Source: DASVSE01 sp036399715
Lineage (GTDB): Bacteria; Bacteroidota; Rhodothermia; Rhodothermales; Rubricoccaceae
DNA length: 9,815 nucleotides
Direction of reading: 5' to 3'
NCBI GenBank assembly: GCA_036399715.1
Contig: DASWMO010000198.1
Span: forward strand, 1-9,815
The notes beneath the pieces were generated by a model that was not told the origin of the DNA, ran no database searches, and saw nothing but the letters and a program-made list of their open reading frames with translations. Position 1 is the stretch's first letter. Each line of letters opens with the position of its first letter. A program made the translations under genes and the position numbers. This document shows positions 4,548-9,815 of the stretch, piece after piece.

Positions 4548-6781
4548 CGCTTCCTCTCCTTCTTGCCCGTCGGCTTGCGGCCCTTTGCCTTGGTCCGCGC
4601 GGCCTTGTCTTTCGTCGGGCGGACGGGCTGCTGTTCGGCGTGGTCACCGCCGGGCCACGTCTCGAAGACGAGGTCGATGCGACGGCTCGCCACCTCGGCC
4701 GCGACGAGCGTCACGCGGCACGCGTCGCCCGCCCGGATGCGGCGGCCCGACGAGCGCCCGACGAGCGCGAACCGCTTCGGGTCGTACTCCCAGAAGTCGC
4801 CCTCCATGTCGCGCACGTGCACGAGGCCCTCGACGAGCAGGTCCGCGAGCTGCACGAAGACGCCGAAGTTGGTGGCTCCGACGACGACGCCGTCGAAGCT
4901 CTCGCCCGTGTGCTGCGCGGCATACTCGACCTGCTTCATCCTGACCGACTCGCGCTCGGCCTCGGTCGCCTCCTTTTCGCGGTCCGAGCAGTGGCGCGCT
5001 TGCACTTCGAGCGTCTCGACCTCGGCCGAGGCGGCGCCGTCGTGGTAGCGCTTCAGCAGGCGGTGGGCGATGAGGTCCGGGTAGCGGCGGATGGGGCTCG
5101 TAAAGTGCGCGTAGTCCGCGAACCCGAGCCCGAAGTGGCCGATGTTGTGCGGCGAGTAGACCGCCTTGGACATCGCCCGGACAGCCGCCTGCTCGATCAC
5201 CGGCGCCTCGGGCGAGCCCTTGATCTGCGCCAGCAGCGCGTTCAGCGCCGTTCGCTCGACGTGGCCCTCGGTGTGCTTCAGCACGTGCCCGAACGGCCGC
5301 ACGTAGTCCGCGAGGGCCGCGATACGCTCGCGGTCCGGCGCGTCGTGGACGCGGTAGATGAACGGGCGCTCGCCCGCCCACTCCGCGACGGCGCGGTTGG
5401 CGAGGAGCATGAACTCCTCGATGAGCCGGTTCGCGGGCTTGCGCTCCCGGGTGACGATCTCGACCGGCGTGCCCTCGGCGTCCAGACGGACGCGGACTTC
5501 AGGAACGTCGAAGTCGATGGCGCCCTCGCGCAGCCGCTTCGCCGTGAGCGTCTCGGCGAGGCGGCCCGCCCGGCGGACCTCCTCGGCGAGCGCCTCGGGC
5601 GTGATGCCTTCCGTCCCCTCGGGGAGCGCGCCGTCGAGGACGGCCTGCGCGCCCTCGTACGAGAAGCGGTGGACCGAGTGGATAACCGTCTCGCGGATCT
5701 CGGCCGCGCTCACCTCGCCGTCCACCTCGACCGTCATGATGCAGGAGTACGTCAGCTTGTCCTCGCGAGGGCGCAGCGAGCAGACGCCGTTCGAGAGCGC
5801 CTCGGGCAGCATCGGGATGACGCGGTCGACGAGGTACGTGCTCGTCGCGCGGGCATAGGCCTCGTCGTCCAGAGCCGTGCCCGGAATGACGTAGTGGCTC
5901 ACGTCGGCGATGTGGACGCCGACCTCGGTCCGCCCGTCGCCGAGGTCGCGGGTGTGGATGGCGTCGTCGAAGTCCTTGGCGTCCTCGGGGTCGATGGTGA
6001 AGATGGGGGCCCCGCGCAGGTCGAGGCGCCGCGCGACCTCGGTGTCGGTGATGCCGCGGTCGATGCGCTCGGCCTCGGCCTCGACGCCGTCGGGGAAGTC
6101 CGAGCGGACGCCCATCGCGAGGGCGAGCGCGAGCACGTCGACGCCCGGCGCGTCGGCGCGGCCGAGGATCGACAGGATGCGGCCCTCGGGGGCGGCGCGC
6201 GGCGAGTCGAAGCGGTCCAGCGACACGACGACCTTGTCGCCCTCGGTCGCCCCGTTCCAGTCGTCGCGGGCGACGTAGACGGCGTGCGGGATGCGCCGGT
6301 CGTCGGGCGTCACCCACCCCGCCGCGCCCGACGTGGCGAACGAGCCGACGGTCTGCGTGTTGACGCGCTCGACGATCTCGACGACCTCGCCCTCGCGCGA
6401 GCCGTCGCCCTTCGTGCCGGCCGCGAACGCGACGCGGACGCGGTCGCCGTGCAGAGCGGTCTTCATGCGGTCGGACCGGACGTAGACGTCCTCGCCGCCG
6501 GCGTCGAGCGCGACGAAGCCGAAGCCCTGCGGGTTCACCGTGAGGCGGCCCTCGCCGGCCGTGGCCTGCGTGGCGCGGTGCTGCAGGCGGCCCTTGACGA
6601 CGTCGACCGTGCGCTCGTCGCGGAGCGCCTCGACGGCCGTCAGCATGGCCTCGTAGCGGCCGTGGTTGTTCACCTCCAGCGCCTTCCCGAGTTCGTGCGG
6701 GCGGTAGGCGCGGTCCGGGTGGGCGGCGAGAAACGCGAGAATGCGCGTACGGAACAGGTCGGCGTCGCGGTCGGCGGCCAT
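4544..6781 (-). CDS. rnr: Ribonuclease R (RNB-family 3'-5' exoribonuclease)
   Basis: A 745-residue processive exoribonuclease that degrades structured RNA. Domains in order: N-terminal winged helix (about 8-63, FRTRILAFLAAHPDRAYRPH onward), cold-shock domain 1 (about 73-115, GRLTVNPQGFGFVALD), a second CSD (about 130-215), and the RNB catalytic domain. The last holds TIDPEDAKDFDDA (262-274), with the metal-binding aspartates D264, D270, D272 and D273 all present, and later HNIGHFGLGFADYAHFTSPI and RRYPDL. Then come an S1 domain (about 628-710, SFDGVVVGATNFGVFVQL) and a Lys/Arg-rich tail (KGRKPTGKKERKR). That order and the basic tail are RNase R, not RNase II. The ATG at 6781 is preferred: it is 27 bases after TATCCCCG, and upstream codons to 6892 encode low-complexity Arg/Pro sequence. 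The gene is divergent from the DsbD/ScsB-like gene. Confidence 0.96.
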   Translation of the reverse strand: MAADRDADLFRTRILAFLAAHPDRAYRPHELGKALEVNNHGRYEAMLTAVEALRDERTVDVVKGRLQHRATQATAGEGRLTVNPQGFGFVALDAGGEDVYVRSDRMKTALHGDRVRVAFAAGTKGDGSREGEVVEIVERVNTQTVGSFATSGAAGWVTPDDRRIPHAVYVARDDWNGATEGDKVVVSLDRFDSPRAAPEGRILSILGRADAPGVDVLALALAMGVRSDFPDGVEAEAERIDRGITDTEVARRLDLRGAPIFTIDPEDAKDFDDAIHTRDLGDGRTEVGVHIADVSHYVIPGTALDDEAYARATSTYLVDRVIPMLPEALSNGVCSLRPREDKLTYSCIMTVEVDGEVSAAEIRETVIHSVHRFSYEGAQAVLDGALPEGTEGITPEALAEEVRRAGRLAETLTAKRLREGAIDFDVPEVRVRLDAEGTPVEIVTRERKPANRLIEEFMLLANRAVAEWAGERPFIYRVHDAPDRERIAALADYVRPFGHVLKHTEGHVERTALNALLAQIKGSPEAPVIEQAAVRAMSKAVYSPHNIGHFGLGFADYAHFTSPIRRYPDLIAHRLLKRYHDGAASAEVETLEVQARHCSDREKEATEAERESVRMKQVEYAAQHTGESFDGVVVGATNFGVFVQLADLLVEGLVHVRDMEGDFWEYDPKRFALVGRSSGRRIRAGDACRVTLVAAEVASRRIDLVFETWPGGDHAEQQPVRPTKDKAARTKAKGRKPTGKKERKR

Positions 6782-6800
6782 CAGAGCGGGGGCGAGGGGC

Positions 6801-6808
6801 CGGGGATA
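6801..6808 (-). promoter_or_regulatory. Putative -7 box (TATCCCCG) for rnr
   Basis: On the minus strand TATCCCCG starts 27 bases before the rnr ATG. Only the TA of the TAnnTTTG consensus is kept, so the call rests mainly on the spacing shared with the other genes here and on its being a rare A/T spot in this stretch. Confidence 0.25.
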
Positions 6809-6908
6809 CCCGCGCGAGGGCGCTCCGGTTCGGGCTCGCCCGCGGGCTCGGGGCGCACCGAGGCGCCGTCTTTCCGGGCGTTCCACGCACATGGACGCCC
6901 CGGTGTCG

Positions 6909-6916
6909 TTCCTTGA
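6909..6916 (+). promoter_or_regulatory. Putative -7 box (TTCCTTGA) for the DsbD/ScsB-like gene
   Basis: TTCCTTGA resembles the TACCTTGC before ftsE. Its first base is 27 bases before the ATG at 6936. This supports 6936, and not the ATG at 6891, as the true start. Confidence 0.35.
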
Positions 6917-6935
6917 GTCTCCCGCTGCCGCCCCG

Positions 6936-8999
6936 ATGCGCCCGTCTGCCGTCTTCGCCGTCCTGATCGCCGCTGTCTGCGCGCTCGCATCGGCAGCCCG
7001 CGCGCAGCCCGCGTCGCCGCTCGTCGGCGCCGACCCGACGCCGCACTCGGACGTGCGCCTCGTCGCCGGTGCCGCGGCTGTCGCCGGAGGCGACTCGCTG
7101 TGGGTCGCCGTCGAGATCGCGCAGGACGCCGGCTGGCACGTCTACTGGACCAACCCCGGCGACTCGGGCCTGCCCGTCCGCGCCGCGTGGACGCTCCCCG
7201 ATGGCGCGACGGCCGGCCCGCTCCGCTTTCCCGCGCCCGAGCGCCTCGACATCGCCGGCCTGACGTCGTACGCGCACAGCGGGACGCCGCGCTTTCTGAC
7301 GCGCGTGGCCGTCCCGGCTGCGGCGGCCGACCCGTTCGAGGTGTCGGCCTCCGTCTCGTACCTCGTCTGCGCCGACGTGTGCCTGCCCGCGCGCGCGACG
7401 GTCCGCCTCTCGGTTCCCGTCGCGAGGGAGACGCGCCCCGCGACGACGCTCGACGCTGCGCTCGCCGCCCTCCCGCGCGCGGCGACGGACTGGACCGCCG
7501 AGGCGACGGCCGTGGGCGAGACGCTGCGCCTGCGCCTCGTCCCCCCGGCCGGCTGGGCCGGCGACTGGGCGGCCGCACAGTTCTTCCCCGATACGTCGGG
7601 CGTCGTGAGGCACGCCGCGCCGCAGACGTTTCGCCCCGATGGGCCGTCGTGGACCGTGGACCTCGCGGGCGGTGACCGCGTGCCGGCCGTGCTGTCGGGC
7701 GTGCTCGTGGCGCCGGGCGCGCCCGCAGTCGTAATCAAGACCGACGTCGCGGGCGGGTCGGCCGTCGCCACGGCCGGGGCGGGCGTCGGGCTGTGGGCCG
7801 CACTCGGGCTGGCGCTCGTCGGCGGATTGCTGCTCAACGTGATGCCGTGCGTCTTCCCCGTGCTGAGCCTCAAGCTGCTGAGCTTCGCCGGCAGCACGGA
7901 CCCGAGGGCGACGCGGCGGACAGGAGTCGCGTACGGCGTCGGCGTCGTCGTGTCGTTCTGGGTGCTCGTCGGGGCGCTGCTCGCGCTGCGGGCCGGGGGC
8001 GCGGGCCTCGGGTGGGGGTTTCAACTTCAGAGCCCACCCGTCATCGCCTTCCTCGCGGTCTTGATGACCGGCCTCGCGCTCAACCTGCTCGGCGTCGTCG
8101 AGGTCGGCGGGCGGATCGCCGCGGCCGGAGGTGCGCTCGACCGCGGGACGGGCGTGCGCGGCGCGTTCGCCTCGGGCGTCCTCGCGACCGTCGTTGCGAC
8201 GCCGTGCACGGCGCCGTTTACGGGCGCCGCGCTGGGATTTGCGCTCGCGCAGCCCGCGCCGGCGGCGGTTGCCGTCTTTACGGCCCTCGGCGTCGGGATG
8301 GCCCTTCCGCTCGTCGCGCTGGCGTTCGTGCCCGGTCTGGCCACTCGCCTGCCGCGTCCGGGCCCGTGGATGGAGACGACGCGGCAGGCGCTCGCCTTTC
8401 CGCTGTTCGCGACCGTCGTCTGGCTCGTCTGGGTGTTCGCCAATCAGGCCGGCGTCAACGGCGCGGCGGCGCTGCTGCTCGCGCTCGTGCTCGTCGGATT
8501 CGCCGCGTGGCTCGTCGGCCGCTGGCCCCTCGCGACAAGTGCCGCGCGTCCCCGCGTCGCGGCCCGCCTCACGGCCGCGGCTGCTCTCCTCGCGGCCGTC
8601 GGCCTCGTCGGGATGGCCGTGCGGGGCGAGACGGCGGACGGGTGGGAGCCCTACGACGCGGCGCGCGCCGAGGCGGTCGTCGCGGCCGGGACGCCGCTCT
8701 TTATCGACGCCACGGCGGCATGGTGCCTTTCGTGCCAGGTCAACGAGCGGACGTCGCTCGGCACGCGCGAGGTCTCGGACGCGTTCGAGCGCGCCGGGGC
8801 CGTCCGGATGCGGGCCGACTGGACGACCAACGACCCGGCGATCACGGCCCTGCTGACGCGCTTCGGCCGCTCGGGAGTCCCGATGTACGCGTGGTACGCG
8901 GGCAGTGGCGCTGCGCCGCGCCTGCTGCCCGAGGTGCTCACGCCGGGCGTCGTCCTCGACGCCCTCGCCGAAGCACCGCGGTCGACGGCGTCGCGCTAG
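6936..8999 (+). CDS. DsbD/ScsB-type transmembrane thiol:disulfide reductase
   Basis: A 687-residue protein that should carry electrons from cytoplasmic thioredoxin across the inner membrane to envelope thiols. Order: signal peptide 1-23 (cleavage near ARA|Q); N-terminal periplasmic domain of ScsB type (WHVYWTNPGDSGLP from W67; the pair C145/C149 in LVCADVCLP); a membrane domain from about 288 to 550 of eight or so helices with C305 (NVMPCVFPVLSLK) and C424 (VATPCTAPFTGAA), matching the two membrane cysteines of DsbD; and a C-terminal thioredoxin-like domain with WCLSC (C597/C600). All six redox cysteines are present, so it is probably functional. The long N-terminal domain fits ScsB-like proteins (copper tolerance, COG4233+COG4232) better than E. 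coli DsbD (about 565 residues), but no ScsA/C/D partner is in view; cytochrome c maturation is an alternative role. The ATG at 6936 begins the signal peptide directly. Confidence 0.93.
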   Translation: MRPSAVFAVLIAAVCALASAARAQPASPLVGADPTPHSDVRLVAGAAAVAGGDSLWVAVEIAQDAGWHVYWTNPGDSGLPVRAAWTLPDGATAGPLRFPAPERLDIAGLTSYAHSGTPRFLTRVAVPAAAADPFEVSASVSYLVCADVCLPARATVRLSVPVARETRPATTLDAALAALPRAATDWTAEATAVGETLRLRLVPPAGWAGDWAAAQFFPDTSGVVRHAAPQTFRPDGPSWTVDLAGGDRVPAVLSGVLVAPGAPAVVIKTDVAGGSAVATAGAGVGLWAALGLALVGGLLLNVMPCVFPVLSLKLLSFAGSTDPRATRRTGVAYGVGVVVSFWVLVGALLALRAGGAGLGWGFQLQSPPVIAFLAVLMTGLALNLLGVVEVGGRIAAAGGALDRGTGVRGAFASGVLATVVATPCTAPFTGAALGFALAQPAPAAVAVFTALGVGMALPLVALAFVPGLATRLPRPGPWMETTRQALAFPLFATVVWLVWVFANQAGVNGAAALLLALVLVGFAAWLVGRWPLATSAARPRVAARLTAAAALLAAVGLVGMAVRGETADGWEPYDAARAEAVVAAGTPLFIDATAAWCLSCQVNERTSLGTREVSDAFERAGAVRMRADWTTNDPAITALLTRFGRSGVPMYAWYAGSGAAPRLLPEVLTPGVVLDALAEAPRSTASR

Positions 9000-9010
9000 C
9001 TGCTGGCCTC

Positions 9011-9033
9011 GCGGCCGGCGGCGCGCCGGTCGC
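9011..9033. terminator. GC hairpin between two convergent genes (possible bidirectional terminator)
   Basis: Arm 9011-9020 (GCGGCCGGCG), loop GCG, arm 9024-9033 (CGCCGGTCGC): a 10-bp stem with one G-T pair, lying 12 bases after the DsbD/ScsB-like stop and touching the stop of the convergent gene. Neither strand has a T-run after it, so it is not a classical intrinsic terminator. It may slow polymerase or protect 3' ends. Confidence 0.4.
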
Positions 9034-9365
9034 TACCGACCGCGCACGACGCGGAACGCCGAGTTGCCGCGCCGCACGTAGTCCGCCTGCGGCGTCCGCA
9101 GCGTCGGCATCGCGACGCCGCCGAGGACGAGCCCGCTCCGCCCGCCGCGGGCGGAGACGCGCGGGCTCCGGTTGACCGTGATGCCGCGGTAGCGCGCCGA
9201 GAGGCGCTGTCCCTGAGCCGGACGTGCGCCGACGGTCGTGACGCGCATCGCCTCGCCGGCCCGGCCGCCGCTCACGGCAATCGCGCCGGGCGTGGGCGTG
9301 AGGCGGGTCTGCGCCGCGGCGGGCAGGACGAACAGGGCGGCGGCAGCCAGAACGAGAGCGCGCAT
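9033..9365 (-). CDS. Small arginine-rich secreted protein of unknown function
   Basis: A 110-residue protein with a clear signal peptide: M-R, a hydrophobic core of Ala/Leu/Val to about 14, and an AAA|Q cleavage site after residue 18. The mature part (92 residues) has 17 Arg, no Lys, no Cys and only two acidic residues, so it should be strongly basic. It contains many Gly/Ser/Thr/Val and short beta-like stretches (RVTTVGA, RYRGITVNRS, SGLVLGG, ADYVRRGNSAFRVVRG). I recognise no family. The ATG at 9365 is chosen because it starts the signal peptide; further upstream the frame is open but reads as low-complexity sequence. It is convergent with the DsbD/ScsB-like gene, so it is not in its operon. 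It could bind an anionic envelope polymer, but this is only suggested by charge. Confidence 0.72.
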   Translation of the reverse strand: MRALVLAAAALFVLPAAAQTRLTPTPGAIAVSGGRAGEAMRVTTVGARPAQGQRLSARYRGITVNRSPRVSARGGRSGLVLGGVAMPTLRTPQADYVRRGNSAFRVVRGR

Positions 9366-9393
9366 CGGAGTGGGGAGAGAGTGACGACCGCCT

Positions 9394-9454
9394 CGCAAAC
9401 GCCAGCCGAGCCGTACGGTGGCCCACTTTAGAACGGCGCGATGCAACGTTTGCG
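9394..9454. repeat. 8-bp inverted repeat in the divergent intergenic region
   Basis: CGCAAACG (9394-9401) and CGTTTGCG (9447-9454) are perfect inverted copies 45 bases apart in the 240-base region between the secreted-protein gene and the FAD-binding gene. Each places a TTTG facing outward towards one of the two genes. AACGTTTG (9445-9452, plus strand) matches the Bacteroidota -7 consensus apart from its first base, although it is 161 bases from the next start. The rest of 9366-9605 holds no gene I can support. A palindrome CCGTACGG (9411-9418) lies between the arms. Confidence 0.28.
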
Positions 9455-9605
9455 TTCCGCTCAGCGCTGCTGATGTGGGCGCCGTCTCACCTCGCGACGG
9501 CCCTCCGGCAGAGCCGCGACGCCCGAGGCGAGTCGTACCGTTCGACGAGACGAGCGGTCTGCCCGGCAGGCCGTCTTGCCACGATTCCCCGACACAACGC
9601 GAGCC

Positions 9606-9815
9606 ATGCCCGACCCGGTCGTCCCCACGCTCGCCATCGTCGGCGGCGGTGCGAGTGGCACGCTCGTCGCGATCCACGCGCTCGCGCAGGCACGAGCGCC
9701 GCTCGCGGTCGTCCTGGTCGAGGCGCGGGCGAAGATCGGGCAAGGCGTGGCCTACTCGACGCCCGACTCCGCACACCGGCTCAACGTGCCCGCGGGCAAG
9801 ATGAGCGCCTTCCCC
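9606..9815 (+). CDS. FAD/NAD(P)-binding protein (COG4529-like), N-terminal part cut by window edge
   Basis: The first 70 residues of a flavoprotein, open to the window edge. A Rossmann dinucleotide motif GGGASG (G13, G15, G18) follows a beta strand (TLAIV), and the second strand ends in the ribose-binding acid E39 (VVLVEAR). Then comes GQGVAYSTPD...HRLNVPAGKMSAFP, the string typical of the FAD-NAD(P)-binding family (Pfam NAD_binding_9, COG4529), whose members are poorly characterised oxidoreductases or hydroxylase-like proteins. The ATG at 9606 puts the Rossmann strand at residue 8, as usual for this fold. No clear ribosome-binding site or -7 box is seen at the usual 25-28 bases upstream (ACGATTCC is the nearest weak candidate). 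Substrate and reaction cannot be inferred from this fragment. Confidence 0.88.
   Translation, partial: MPDPVVPTLAIVGGGASGTLVAIHALAQARAPLAVVLVEARAKIGQGVAYSTPDSAHRLNVPAGKMSAFP

Noticed and set aside
4259..6916. Plus-strand open frame of 885 codons opposite rnr
   Set aside because: It is antisense to the clearly recognised RNase R and overlaps DUF1622; composition is Arg/Val/Asp-biased with no domain motif.
6891..6935. ATG at 6891 as the start of the DsbD/ScsB-like protein
   Set aside because: It would put 15 non-hydrophobic residues before a signal peptide that begins perfectly at 6936, and it lies upstream of the likely -7 box.
5499..8024. Minus-strand open frame of 841 codons
   Set aside because: It is an out-of-frame shadow of rnr and antisense to the DsbD/ScsB-like gene; no recognisable motif.
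9366..9605. Small open frames on either strand in the 240-base divergent gap
   Set aside because: All are Arg/Ser/Pro-rich, without signal, motif or plausible start context; nothing distinguishes them from chance frames.
1..9815. Search for tRNA, rRNA, CRISPR repeats, transposases or attachment sites
   Set aside because: No direct-repeat array, tRNA-like cloverleaf or recombinase/transposase motif was seen by eye.

Overview
The window is very GC-rich, with tightly packed genes, GTG starts, overlapping stop/start codons and almost no recognisable Shine-Dalgarno sequences. Short upstream elements resembling the Bacteroidota -7 box (TAnnTTTG) sit at a near-constant distance before several starts. 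With an FtsE of the Bacteroidota type (VFQDF..LPDR) and an MGMT-like protein of a type I recall from Bacteroidota, this suggests a GC-rich member of the Rhodothermia (Salinibacter/Rubricoccus-like). That placement is inference from style, not from a marker gene. I see no tRNA, rRNA, CRISPR array, insertion sequence or prophage gene.

Left edge (1-738, minus strand): a response-regulator receiver protein whose phosphoacceptor Asp is replaced by Asn, translationally coupled (GTGA overlap) to a membrane-anchored protein that runs off the window. Divergent from it (855-1199) is a small MGMT/alkyltransferase-like protein that keeps the PCHR active-site cysteine.

Centre left (1251-3953, plus strand): four genes joined by 1-4 base overlaps: an FtsE-type ABC ATPase, a TPR-like lipoprotein, uracil phosphoribosyltransferase (upp) and a short RluA-family pseudouridine synthase. 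A GC stem followed by TTTTT closes the block. The same T-run also reads as a promoter box for the next gene, a DUF1622 membrane protein (4002-4547), whose stop codon overlaps that of the convergent RNase R gene in a shared CTAG.

Centre right (4544-8999): RNase R on the minus strand, divergent from a large DsbD/ScsB-type transmembrane thiol:disulfide reductase with all six expected redox cysteines. A hairpin then separates it from a convergent small, arginine-rich secreted protein of unknown function (9033-9365). After a 240-base divergent intergenic region, the N-terminus of a FAD/NAD(P)-binding protein (COG4529-like) runs off the right edge.

Overall this looks mostly like core chromosome: division or envelope, pyrimidine salvage, RNA modification and decay, and envelope redox. 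I do not see a clear new defence or biosynthetic system. The best leads are the degenerate receiver with its coupled membrane partner, the cysteine-bearing MGMT-like protein, the ftsE-lipoprotein-upp-rlu overlap chain, and the fixed spacing between -7-like boxes and start codons.
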